In this document: positions 12,889 through 23,993 of the stretch, in pieces
Position numbering within the stretch: position 1 is the first letter of the stretch
Layout of the letters: every line of letters starts with the position of its first letter
Assembly: GCA_025201375.1 (NCBI GenBank)
Contig: JAIWZP010000096.1
Location: forward strand, 1 to 64,000
Source of the DNA: Gongronella butleri
Taxonomy: Eukaryota; Mucoromycota; Mucoromycetes; Mucorales; Cunninghamellaceae
Direction: 5' to 3'
Length of the DNA: 64,000 nt
The notes under the pieces: generated by a model
The model's input: the letters and a program-made list of their open reading frames with translations, nothing else
The model's database searches: none
Told to the model about the DNA's origin: nothing
Program-made: the position numbers and the translations under genes

Positions 12889-15800
12889 ATGACGCACCCT
12901 GCATCGCTCGTAAAACCCTCATCGACGCCAACAACACAGCCCTCTCTTGAGTTTGGTGTGTCTTCGTCGCCTCCGTCGTCGTCGCGCTCGCGTGCCGGCA
13001 GCTTTATGCGGTCCTTGGCCAACACGTCGCCGTCGCCGCCGTCGTCATCAACCACGCCCAATAGGAGGCACTCGACACAGGTCAGCCGCCGCTCGCCAAG
13101 CTTATCCGATGCCTTACACTCCAAATTGCTCACGCTCGTGCCCTCGGACGGCGCCTACCACCCCGCGGACACAACCCCCTTCCACACACACGCCAACCTA
13201 TCATCCGTAGCCCTTTCGGATTCCAATTGGGCCAACAAATACGACGATTTCGACATCCGGGAACCGATTGGTGAGTAAAAAGGCAAAAAAAGGGGATTTT
13301 ACGATCATGCAAAGCTAACGACCGCCCCACCACCCTTTTTTTCGATGCGCAGGCTACGGCTCGTCAGCTGTTGTTTACCAAGCCATCTATCGTCCTCTCA
13401 ACAAGCAAGTGGCTCTAAAAATGATTGATCTAGACATGTTTGAACGCAATCAAATCGACGAGCTGAGGGTAAAAAAAAATAATCAGACCATTGGACGCGT
13501 CGCGTCATGAAAAAAAAGAGGGGTCGAGGACAAAGAGCAAAGTTTTACCTTCTTTTTTTTTTACAATTCACAGCGCGAAACAGCTCTCATGGCGCTTTCC
13601 AAGCATACAAATGTGCTCAAAGTTTACGGTTCCTTCGTCCACGGCTCAAAGCTATATATCATCACACCCTATCTCAACTTTGGTAAGCGGCCAGAAAGAA
13701 AAAAAAGAAAAATAGCCTCCTTGTGCCACCAAGAGCCCGCGTTTGCGTGAGATGAATCTTGTTGAGTGATTTCTCATGCCATTTTTTTTATGATAGGTTC
13801 GTGTCTGGACATCATGAAGACGAGCTTCCAAGAAGGCTTTGAGGAGATTTCTATTGCTACCATTCTGAAGCAGGCGCTCGAGGGTCTCGTGTACTTGCAC
13901 AAGAACGGACACATCCATCGTGACGTCAAAGCCGGCAATTTGCTGATGGACGATCAAGGCACGGTCTTGCTCGCCGACTTTGGCGTCTCGAGCTCCCTCA
14001 CAGAGAACAGCGAGGTCAGAAAGACCTTTGTCGGCACGGTATGCAACATGAAAAAAGCACAAAACCAAGGGGGAAAACGTGTTTATCTCATTTTTCCCTC
14101 CTTTTTAGCCCTGCTGGATGGCGCCAGAAGTCATGGAGCAAGAGACAGGCTACGATTTCAAGGCCGACATTTGGAGCTTTGGCATCACGGCCATTGAGCT
14201 GGCCACGGGCCATGCGCCATTTGCAAAATACTCGCCATTAAAGGTAAAAACACAACACAAGAGCAAAAACAGAGCATTTCGACTCATTTGTTTATTGTAA
14301 CACAGGTGCTAAAACTGACTCTTTCAAACGCGCCGCCCACGCTGGATCGCGAGCATACAAAGCACAGATATTCAAAGACTTTTCAAGACATGATTGACGC
14401 GTGTTTGCAAAAGAAACCCGAGAACAGGTATGTTTTTCTTGTTCTTTTTTTTTATCCATTGAGCGCTCAATTCCTTTTTTTTTTTTGTTTCAGACCGTCG
14501 GCAAGCAAGCTACTGCAGCACCCGTTTTTCAAGCAGGCCCGCAAGAAAGAATACCTTTGCAAGTCCATTTTGCTTCACGTGCCGCCATTGGACCAGCGAC
14601 CGCATAAACGCGTGCCCGAAAAGCGGATATCTGTGGAAAACAGTGCACAATGGGACTTTGACGATGACGATGCTGCTGCGGTGCCGACGACGTCGTCGCC
14701 CGTGCCCATGACATCGGCGCCGGCGCCGCCCAGTAAACGTCACATCACGTTTAGCGATGCGCGTGTGGTGCACGGTCAGGCAGAGCGCGCGACAACGCCG
14801 CCCGCATCGTCATCATCGTCCAATTCGTCCATGTCACCTACTCTCGGCCCCGCTTTGGTCGCCACGCCCGTCCCTGTGAAGAAATCGCGATTTATCATTG
14901 CCGAGGGCGACACCGATACGACCCCACCTGCGGCCATCGCCGATGACACCGCGCCAAAGCCAGAGGACCTTGCCGCGCTTGGCATTTCGCCAGCATCGAC
15001 AAAGCGAATGCAGCGATTCTCGGTCAGCAGCCAAGATCAGCTCGTCAAGCCAGAATCCATCCTGTCCGCCACGCCAATTCCTGCAAAACACGTCGCTTTC
15101 CACGTCGACACGTCGCCAGCCGCGCTCTTACGTGTCGCAAGCTCAGACAACCTCGTACCAGGTAAAAAAAAAAAAAAAAAAAAAAATTAAAAAAAAATTA
15201 AAAAAAATTCAAGAAAAAAACGCTGTGCGACGCGTCCTTTCATCGGCCCCATCATGCCACAATGGATGCGGTGGGGACGCACAAAGGGGCGATCTTGGAC
15301 TGACTTTTTTTTCCTTCAAAAAGAGCGAAAATCACGATTTGAAATCCAACACTCGCCTCTGGAGCCGTCGCCAATGACCAACCTGTCGCGCGAGGGGTCG
15401 CACACATCGTTGACGTCGTTTCAAGGACATTCACCACATCCTGCATCGCAATCGCCGCAGCCGGTGCATTTTAATGCGCAACATCACCGCGGCAGCCGGT
15501 TCTCCATTATCGAAAAGCTGCATCCGAACCACGACAGCACGACCGGCAGTAATTACAGCACAGGCAGCAACAGCAGCAGCGGGTCTGGCGCTGGCACGAC
15601 GGCCGTGGTGCTCAAAGAAGACTCGCGCAAGGTTGGCCGCTTTGAATTGACGGTCGACAATAGCAGCAGCAGCAACAACAGCACCGTCAATGCTAACAAC
15701 AACACGCAGCCCATCTTGCACGCGCCGCCGCCCGTCACCGCGTCACAACAGGCGTCTTCCCGCTCGCCCATGGACATGACCACCTTGTACCATCAATTGG

Positions 15801-16078
15801 ACACGCTGCTCAAGCAGACCGACGCGCAAAAAGCGCTCGTCCAGGACCTGATGACCAGCGTCCAAGTTCAATGGCCACCGTCGTCAGCCTCTTCAACCCC
15901 AGGCACACGCAGCCGTGCTGTCTCCGTGTCTTCTGAGCCATCCACGACGACCATTGACAGCCTTCAGCACCAGCTGGCCCTCGCTCACCGTGATAAGGAA
16001 AGGCTGATCAAGGAAAACGAGACCCTCAAACGCGAAGTAGACCGCCTGCGCCAACAGCGTGCCCCTGAAGATCCATGA
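12889..16078 (+). CDS. Ste20-family serine/threonine kinase, Fray/OSR1-like
   Basis: Exons 12889-13270, 13353-13468, 13574-13682, 13797-14038, 14109-14243, 14306-14427, 14494-15161, 15324-16078 give 842 residues in frame. Residues 1-115 are Ser/Pro/Thr-rich. The kinase domain runs from about 118 to 390: glycine loop [16 protein letters not shown] lysine at about K150, [10 protein letters not shown] near 243, DFGVSS near 263, and the activation-loop end [12 protein letters not shown]. The [18 protein letters not shown] and DVKAGN signatures are typical of the germinal-centre OSR1/SPAK/Fray branch, which regulates ion transport and osmotic response in animals. The C-terminal half is low-complexity with RF-containing patches (SRFEIQ, SRFSIIE, GRFELTV) and ends in a coiled coil (about 795-842). 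I cannot see a clear conserved OSR1 C-terminal domain. The exon 7-8 join was set by frame. The start is the ATG after the pyrimidine-rich leader. Confidence 0.88.

Positions 16079-16079
<1 letters not shown>

Positions 16080-16117
<38 letters not shown>
16080..16117. repeat. 38-nt poly(A) run directly after the kinase stop codon
   Basis: Uninterrupted A38 begins two bases after the TGA of the kinase gene (TGA at 16076-16078). It is the longest homopolymer in the window. Confidence 0.95.
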
Positions 16118-16119
<2 letters not shown>

Positions 16120-17265
16120 TTCCCTCGCCAAAATCATCCCCCTTTGTCTCCGAACTCGCCCCTTCCTCTCCCTTGATATCTTTTTCCCCATTGTACATTT
16201 GTCCCTATTTGCCTAATCATATGATCGAGTAAAAATTGAAGCATTCCTTTGTTCGCTTTTTCTTTTTTTTCACGATGCACGGGTGCCCGCACGCCTTGTT
16301 TTGGCCAAATGGCACACGTGCAGCGTTTTTGAAAGGGGGCATGCGCGCCAACGGCTTTCAAGGATCGCCAAGACGCCGAGGAACGCGGCCAGGCAAATGG
16401 CGTGCAAGGATGGTATTCATAATGTAGCCCATTCTTCTTCTTTTTTTTTTTTTTCTTTTTTTTTGGTGCTTTAGCAATGCATTTGATCTAAGATCTTGTG
16501 CCGCTGATGGTCCTAGCTATTAGACACGTCATTGAGGCATCTAACGTCACGGATACGGAGGACATTCACCCGCGACCTGGGAGACACCACTCCATAAAAT
16601 AGCCAAAAACGACGAAAAAAAGGGGGCCAGGGGCCGAGGTGACACGGAGACATGGCTTGCTTGGTAAGAACAACGCCAGGAGCAAATGTGAGAGGAGGCG
16701 CGTGTCCCTGAAACACATTAGACAAAAGCACTCGCTGGGTGTCTTCAATGCACCTTGATCAGGTTTTCACGCCTTTTTGCCAAGACGACGAGCGGTTTAA
16801 TTAAATCAAAAATTAAGGAGAGAGAAAAAAAAGGAACAGGTTCAACCATGGTAAAAAAAATTCTAAAAATACAAAGGATGCAGCTGTTCTGAAAAGCGAG
16901 ATAAAAAGAAATGGTATCATCATCATATAAACAAATATAAAGAAAAAAAGTGGGTCGATGTCTGCGTGTCTGCGTACAAAGAGTGGAGGGGGGGGGCGTG
17001 AAGGCGCGGGCGTGAATGCAGCTGCATAAAAAAAAAAAGTTGGCCAAAAATGGCGATGAGTTTGAATTTGAAGGCTGCATCATGCGTGTTTGGAGTGGTG
17101 CTGCGTGATTTGTGATGAGAGCGGAGAGGGGTATGAGAGAGGAGGGACAGAAAGCGAGGGGTGTGACCATATTGATTGCTTGCCAAGACGGATCCCAGGA
17201 GCGGGCCAGGGCAACAAAGAAAAAAAAAAAGGGTGCAAATAAAAAATGACGCGTCGGGCCTTGTT
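16118..17265. other. Convergent intergenic region, no gene seen
   Basis: 3' flanks of the plus-strand kinase and the minus-strand gene at 17266. AT-rich, with T- and A-runs. The longer minus-strand frame at 16745-17320 is low-complexity and has no recognisable product. Confidence 0.5.
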
Positions 17266-17691
17266 TTAGGACGAAGACGCGACGATTTCGCGCCAAACGG
17301 ACGAATCGACCGCGAGCCACTCGTCATCGAGGCACGGCAGCATCTCATGCGTTGGCAAAAAGGGGATTTCAATCTTGGGCTGTGCAATGATCTTGGTCAT
17401 CTGCGTACTGAGCATTGACGCGTGAAGCGCGTCGTCGTCGTCACCATCCTCTTCCTCTTCATCGTCATCTTCAATGTCTGTCTCCGTGGCCTCTGCCGTT
17501 GGCGTACGATCGTACTCCAGCGAGCTGTGTGTGTAATAGACTGCGTCCACGCCCTGGAAGCGCACAACCTTGTGATGATGGTGGTGATGACCATGACGAT
17601 GGCTGCTGTGGCCGCTGTCCTGCGATTGGAACGACCTCTTGCGTTTTAATTGCCGAGTGAGCTTGAACCAAGTCTGTGAAAGGAAGGCCAT
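17266..17691 (-). CDS. Hypothetical protein with RVxF-like motif (141 aa)
   Basis: Single-exon frame, not assigned to a named family. Residues 10-20 are basic (KLTRQLKRKR). A histidine tract (35-40) precedes KVVRFQG at 41-47, then DAVYYTHSSLEYDRTP (about 49-64), an acidic stretch (about 70-87), and a hydrophobic Trp-containing C-terminus. KVVRF fits the consensus for docking to protein phosphatase 1, and the YTHSS-EYDRTP block looks like a conserved short motif. A PP1-interacting or PP1-regulated role is a guess from the motif only. The composition (few rare residues, charged clusters, no low-complexity translation of homopolymers) supports a real gene. The start is the first ATG; a T-rich element precedes it. 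Confidence 0.6.
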   Translation of the reverse strand: MAFLSQTWFKLTRQLKRKRSFQSQDSGHSSHRHGHHHHHHKVVRFQGVDAVYYTHSSLEYDRTPTAEATETDIEDDDEEEEDGDDDDALHASMLSTQMTKIIAQPKIEIPFLPTHEMLPCLDDEWLAVDSSVWREIVASSS

Positions 17692-18352
17692 ACTATTTCA
17701 ATGGGAGTTGCAGACAGCAAAACAAATCAATTTGAAGGGGGAAATACGTAAAAAAGCAAAAAAACAAAACAAAACAATCAAGGAATTGAGAGGCCAAAAT
17801 GGAGAGGAAAAGAAAAAGAAAAAGGTGGACAAGAGGACTATCCACTCTTTTCAAAAGCTTAAATGTGAAGCGGATGAGGGATGGGGGGATCAAAATGCTC
17901 CTTTTTCTTGGCTGCAGGACGCAAAGATTCAAGGGGGTTGTGTATGTGTGTGTGTGTATGTGTGATCATGCCCGCGAGTGCACAGCCGTGCCAAATTTGG
18001 TCAGTCGCTGATCCAAGAACACCAAAAGGGCGCGCCTACATCGATCTCGGCTGCCCCATCGGCCAATTTTTTTTTAAAACGCATGAATGACGACGAAAAC
18101 ACGGACATCATGGCTTAAAGGGTATCATTTATTGGTGAATATGAAAAGGTAAACGGCTCCATGGCCTGCCCTGACAAGTAAGGAAGACCAATGGAGAGCA
18201 AATACCTTTGAATTGGACGCCTGACACGCAAGATGGAAGGGAGAAAGTGGGGGGAGGGGAGCCCAGGAGACCATTTGGAACGGAGAAGAGGGTTCCTCGG
18301 GGGAATTGGACCCATACGAAAAAGATGACAAGGTGTTTACTGTGCCGCGCGC

Positions 18353-18388
<36 letters not shown>

Positions 18389-18404
18389 GCCGGCGTTTTT
18401 GTGG
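17692..18404. other. Intergenic, no gene seen
   Basis: Contains a TG dinucleotide tract near 17938-17963 and an uninterrupted A32 run at 18355-18386, just 3' of the next minus-strand frame. Nothing coding is supported. Confidence 0.5.
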
Positions 18405-18740
18405 CTAGTTTTGGCTAATCAGGTCATTCATGCTTGGGTACACGTAGCGTCGACGAAATACATAGCGCTGCCACGCGTCGGCAAGCCAATGGAGCCAAGA
18501 TGTGTCTTGTTTGAAGGTTGCAAGGCGATCCGGGACGCAATGCCATGAAAGACGGGGTTTTTGCATCATGTAGCACACCAAGCCGCGATGGCGATCAAGA
18601 CTATCGTCTCCCCACAGCGGATAATGCACATAGTCATCCGTGTCAGGGGGGATGGACGACGGCAGGATCAATGTCCACGGCTGCCTGCCGGAAACCACAG
18701 GTGCGCCTGAAATCATGGGAAAATCCAAATGGACAGCCAT
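18405..18740 (-). CDS. Hypothetical protein, 111 aa (uncertain)
   Basis: Open frame starting MAVHLDFPMISG and ending in SMNDLISQN. It is rich in Trp, Tyr and Arg with balanced composition, for example PLWGDDSLDRHRGLVCYMMQ and LHWLADAWQRYVFRRRYVYP, which is unlike the low-complexity translations of the surrounding noncoding DNA. No domain is recognised. A longer N-terminus up to 19001 is possible but would include homopolymer-derived residues, so the internal ATG is preferred. It may be a small orphan gene or a chance frame. Confidence 0.4.
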   Translation of the reverse strand: MAVHLDFPMISGAPVVSGRQPWTLILPSSIPPDTDDYVHYPLWGDDSLDRHRGLVCYMMQKPRLSWHCVPDRLATFKQDTSWLHWLADAWQRYVFRRRYVYPSMNDLISQN

Positions 18741-19745
18741 TGTGTCTCCTTTTTTTGTCCAATTGCGCTGCGTGCGTTTGATGTTGTTGCTCTTTTGTTG
18801 CCCTAGGAAAAATAAAAGAGAGCAAAAAAAAAAAAGCCAGCTATGCAAGCTCAGGTCCATTGGAAAAAAAGGAGGTTGGTTGCTTTGCAATGCCCTTTTT
18901 TCGTGTGTATGTGTTTTTTTTTTTTTTGTTTCTTTGGCGTGCGTGGAACGCGCGCGACACGCGCCATTGATCTGGCACTGAATGACGCGCCCCCTGAACA
19001 ACGTGAATTGTTTCGATAGTGAAAAACACAGCTGTCATCCTAAAAGTGCGCGCCAGACGTGCCCAATCCCGTGTTTCCCACCCCTACGAACATTCATCAC
19101 TTTACTTTCCGAGTAAAGGAGACAAGGAGCAAGACAGGCAAGGAGGAGGGAGGGGGCACAGCCCCAATGTTTCCCTTTTTCACGAGACAATGAGCATCAA
19201 TATGCAGGCAGCTCATCCAAAGATGAGAAAAAAAGATGGTCTGATGCTGCATGCTTGTGATTCGTGCACGACCCCCTCTCCTTTTGCTTATGTTTTAGGG
19301 TTTCTCACTCTCTTTCCCCCTGCTCAAACCATTGTTTTCTTTTTCATTTTGTTTTCAAGAAATCACGAGGCAATTTATGAATCACCGGCCCTCCTGCTTT
19401 CAATGGGGGATGAAAGAGGCATTGGGCGCTAAGACAGCCAAATCATTATCAACTTGATTAGACACTCATTGTCACAGCTATTGAAAAAATACAAACTGGG
19501 CGAGTAACACTACCAAGTTTTCGAATCAACTGCCGCACAGTAGTCGATTCGGTCCAAAGAAAAAAAAAAAAGCAGTAGCATGGCTGGGGTTCCCGGGTTT
19601 GTGCGCCAATTCAATTAGGGCAACTTGTGGGTGATCCTTTTTTTTTCGCTGTTTTTCATTTTTCAAATCGAGGTAAAATGGGTAAAAATACATCAAAACT
19701 AAGAAATAGAGTAGTCGCACGACGGATGGCACGTCGACGTCTTGA
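18741..19745. other. Intergenic, no gene seen
   Basis: Between the small minus-strand frame and the 3' end of VPS18. T- and A-runs are present, with nothing coding or repetitive that I can support. Confidence 0.45.
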
Positions 19746-22700
19746 TCACACGGCCCAATCGTGCATGACTTCGACTTCTTCATCAGACACAAAAGGCTGA
19801 TCGACCGATTTGATCATGACATCGCCGCAAAGCACGCACTCGCCAGCCACAATGTCGTCCAATTCCTCCTGCCATTGCTCGCGATTGTCCTCGTGCACGA
19901 CCTCGGAGGCGGTATCGCTTGTAAATAGATTGCCCGTCGCGGCATGGATCCAATTGTTGGGAAGCATCGCGGATGACACAGCTGGTGGAGGCGACACACT
20001 CTTCTTTTTGCCCGCAAGCAGATCTTGCAATTTGCCCAGACGGCGGAGTGTGCGCGGAGGCAAGTAAGGTGTCATCTGGAGAAAAAAAGAAATGAGACGA
20101 GCCCGTGCATCGCCAATTGCTTTTTTTCTTCTTTTTTCGTTACTTTTTGGATCATGCAATCGGCATGGAAAGCGTGTTGACATGGGAATAGATAGAATGT
20201 GCTGGCAAACAGAGGCTGCTGGCACACGTAGCATCGCTCGGCAGGGTTGACAAGGCCAAATCTGTGATTTGAGACGTTGTTATGAATTAATCGCCAACGT
20301 CGCTCTCCATTGCCTTGGTTTTTCTTTTTACCTGCTCTTGAGATCACGGATGTCGAAGCGGATATTGTCTGCGTTCTTGGTAGCATCTTCCATTTCAGTC
20401 TTTAGCTCCTCAATCTCGTGGTTGTAATTTTCGAGCGCGGTGCAAATATCCTGCTTAAAGTCATTGATCACCTTGAAGTCTGAGAAGAAGGGCAGAATGT
20501 CGTCAATGTGCAGCAGCTGGCTCTCAGACAGAAATCGCATCGTCCTAATAATAAAACAAATGAAAAAAGGTGAGATTTCACGCGTCGGCAGCCATTGACC
20601 GCGATGCAACACGTACGATTTGATGTCCTTTGAGTCCTGCACAACCTGCTCAGCAATGGTCAGCCAGAGCTTCTTGCGCAAATCATCATCGTCCTCGGGT
20701 TTGTCTGCATTGATGCATGCGAGCTCCACATCGTGATTCTAGACCATGATAAAGAAAAAGGTAAGACTCGTGCTCTTGTAGCCTCGCCATGGGCCCCCAA
20801 TTGCTTGCGAGATTTTGCCTACCTGCAGCGCCAGATGCACCGCTTCCTCGTACAGCCCCATTTGGCCGTAAATGTGCACGCAGCTCTGTGTGCGCCCGTG
20901 CTGGTTGCACAGTCGCAATGCATAATCCAGGTTGTAATGCATGTCGCGTCCCTGGAAATAACAAAAAAGCAAGGCTAAGCGTGTGCATTTCAAGGGGGGA
21001 AATGCGTCGTTTTACCTCGTTTTTCAGATATGCTAATAGCGCCGACTCGTCGTCGGTGGGCTGTGTCGCATACAGGGTGAGCAAAAAGTTGTGGATGGCC
21101 GCATCCGTGCTCCCAAGCTTCGTCACTACAAAGGACAAGTAGCGGATCGCTTGATTCTATGAAAAAAAAAAAAAGAGGAAGAAACGCAAAAAAAAAAGTC
21201 AGTGACGCGTCCAAAAGTTGACAAACGAGGCGCGCACCTGGAGAGTCGGATGCTTGGTATCGTCATAGTTGAGCAATGCTGGTATCAATCGGCGAGGATT
21301 CAAGGTCGTTTGGCGCATCCACACATTGACCGTCTCATACGGCTCATTTTCCATCAGGACCGGCGAGAACCGGTAGAAAAGTTCGTTGTTGTTCTACAAT
21401 AATGGACAAGATCGCATCAGGGACGTTCTTTTACATTTAATTTTTTTTCTTGCTTGTTTTACCTGTTTGCTGAGGACCTCTAGCGCTGTTTTCCATTGTT
21501 TCTCGGTCATCCAATGATGAATGATGCGTTCATGGTCGTTGATGAGTGCGGCAAAGTAGAGCATGGTGCTGGAGCGGCCGTGATTGGACATGAGGTGGTA
21601 GGTGGTGGGTGCGTGCAGATGCGCGTGGTACGAATCCAAAAACGCACAAAATTCATCATTGACGTCGCTGCGCTGGTCCGCATAGCTTGGGTATTGGCCA
21701 CTGTGGGGCGTCGTGGGCGAGGTAATGGTCATGTCATTGGAAACGGGCGTGTCGGCATCCTCACAATTGTCCAGGGCGTCCAATTTCGACAAATAGAGCT
21801 CGACAAGCCAGGTGGCCAGCATCGTCTTTTGCGTGCGGTCCTTCTTTTGCAGGTGGTCGAGCTTGTGGCTGAGGTAGACGCGCAGCGCGTCCATTTCGTC
21901 TTGCTCGATGAATTGCAGCGCAACATGCTCAAATGGCACGGTGCTCTCTGCAAAGAATTGCGCACTCATCTGGTACCGCTTTTGCTCGAAGTAATCCTTG
22001 GCCTGCGCCGTGTACACTTTGTCCTTTTGCGCCGCATCCTTGCAATACTGCAGCGCCATGTTGTATTGGCTCTTTTCCAAGTACAGCTGCCATACGTCGC
22101 GCTCCTCGTTGTTGATCACAAGCTCGTACATCGACTGAGACGTGTACACCCAAAACGTCTTTTTGATGTCGTCCACCGTCAAGCCAAGCACGTGCTCGCC
22201 GTGGCTCTGAAGAAAAAAAAAAAAGTAAGAAATCAAGCCCAATTGCCTATTTTTTCTCATTTTTTTTCAAAAAAAAATTTTTTTTTACCATGGGAATCAT
22301 TTCCTCATAGACAATCTGGTCGTTGAGCTGACAGATGGCGCGCACGCGATCCTTGTACAATAGAATATAGTGGAACTCGGTCAATGTGACGGCCAGGGGG
22401 TAGTCTGTGTCGATTTGTTGCGCGTCATCGTCGGCGGCCATGGTCGGGTACCTGGAAAAAAAAATCAGGGCGACGATGAGTGTCGCGCATCCCAATGGCA
22501 ACGAGGGGCACCTACGGCAGGAGCTGGACATTGTCAATGACGCTGTCGCCCACGTTTTGCGAGCCAAAGACCAGGTCGCCGCGATAAATGCCCGGGCCCG
22601 TCAGCCATGCAAACACCTGTGCGACGCCCTGCTGCTGCAGCTCGTGGAATTTGCTAAAGAAATGCACCTGGCTATGTGGCAATTCGCCAGGAAGCTCTTG

Positions 22701-23868
22701 AAAGCCTGCCAAAATCATAAAAAAAATGAGCGATTGACGCGTTTTTTTTTCCTTTTTTTTTCGCGTACCTGGATTGACGTCGTATTTGGAAAAGAGGCCC
22801 TCAAAGATGGCGCGGTCAGTAGACGTTGGCGTGTTGCGCTGCTGGTCATCATTGTCATTGGCATTGGTGGAGGGGCTGGCATAGCCGATGACGGGCGACC
22901 GTGAGCCGCCGCTGCCGCCGCCATTGGCGATGAAGCCGACGAATTGGTAGATGCGTGTAGGCGTGGTGGCGAGAACAAAGTATTTGCGCGTGTGGACGGG
23001 GAATTGCTCAAAGTGCAGGCCCGTGATGGGCATGGTGGACTCGTGGATCGAGTAAACCTGCTCCAGGTAGCGCTGCTCGCGGCGAAAAAACTCGTCGGTC
23101 GGCTCCAGCATCGTCTCGTAGATCAGGCCCTTTTTCGTGCCCAACAGGATCTCCTTGGTCGATGGATCGGCAAGTGTCGCCTGCTTGTTCCATGCAACAG
23201 ACGTGATCACAATGCCCTTGAGCTTGCTCAGGTGCTTTGTGCGCCGCCACTTTTCGTACAGATAATAATTCTCCCCATGCTCCGTCGTGATCAGCAGGTG
23301 CCGCCCCGTGGGGTCAAAGAAAAGGCGCTCAATCGCACCGTCACCGGGTTTGCGCGCAATCTCAATGTCTATTTTTTTTTTGATTTTTTGAGAAGAAAAA
23401 AAAGACGATCAGCAACATCGCCTCCATTTCATGTCAAGTCAAAACGCTTTGCCTTCCACCTCCAACGGATTGTCCAGGTCAATGCGCAGAATTCGGAACG
23501 TGTCGAGTGCAATCACGAGAATATTGTTGGAAACCGCCATATCCACCAGTGTCGCAGGCAGCTGGAATTGCACATAATCCAGCGAGAATATTGGCTTCTC
23601 CACTTGGCCAAACCCTGTCGACACGTAGCCAGTCTACACAAAAAAAGCGAGAAAAACGAAGAATGGGGAGCGTGAGCGGGCGATAGACCGAGGAAAAGAA
23701 CGCAAAAAAATAAAAAAAGACGTGTACCTGTGGTTCCATGGCGTCCAATCCATGATACCCATTGGTAGGCACAAGCGCATCGCCAAACAGATTGACCACC
23801 GAGGGCCCATGGTCTGTTTCTGACGAGGCTATAAAGTCATCAATAAGCGACATGGCAATAGCCGACAC
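19746..23868 (-). CDS. VPS18: VPS18/Pep3, HOPS/CORVET core subunit
   Basis: Core subunit of the HOPS and CORVET tethering complexes that drive endosome and vacuole fusion. Exons on the minus strand: 23728-23868, 23453-23633, 22769-23368, 22516-22705, 22289-22451, 21463-22206, 21238-21393, 21016-21156, 20823-20951, 20617-20738, 20332-20544, 20144-20261, 19746-20075, giving 1,075 residues in frame. An N-terminal beta-propeller region (FFDPTGRHLLITTEHGENYYLYEKW) is followed by the VPS18 family block (ALTEFHYILLYKDRV-type) and a clathrin-repeat helical solenoid. Then comes LKSRFGLVNPAERCYVCQQPL, and a C-terminal RING-like zinc site with CYVCQ, FPCQHAFHADC and CVLCGD (about 937-1060). Intron 2 needs a GC donor (AAG/GCAAAG) to keep frame. 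A second in-frame ATG at 23853 could be the start instead. The 3' neighbour faces away, and the 5' neighbour is divergent. Confidence 0.93.
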
Positions 23869-23993
23869 AAAAAAGTAAGAAAAACGAAAGAAAAAAGGGG
23901 GATTGAAAAGCGCGCGATCTTTTGCCTTTTAAAACAACGTCGCCCAAACGAATGAGGAGCCGCCCGACCTTTTTTTTTTTTTCCCAAATTGTC
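23869..23993. promoter_or_regulatory. 125-bp divergent promoter between VPS18 and the YbaK-domain gene
   Basis: The two start codons face away from each other across 125 bp, so at least part of both promoters must be here or inside the 5' coding ends. The VPS18 side is A/G-rich, the other side has a T12 tract just before the ATG, and the centre is GC-rich (CGCGCGATC, CGTCGCCC). No TATA box is seen. Confidence 0.6.

Noticed and set aside
16745..17320. Minus-strand frame of 191 codons downstream of the 17266 gene
   Set aside because: It is Phe/Ser/Leu-rich from translating T-tracts, has no domain, and overlaps the end of the better-supported gene in another frame.
21496..22326. Plus-strand open frame of 276 codons
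   Set aside because: It is antisense to the largest VPS18 exon, whose reading matches the family.
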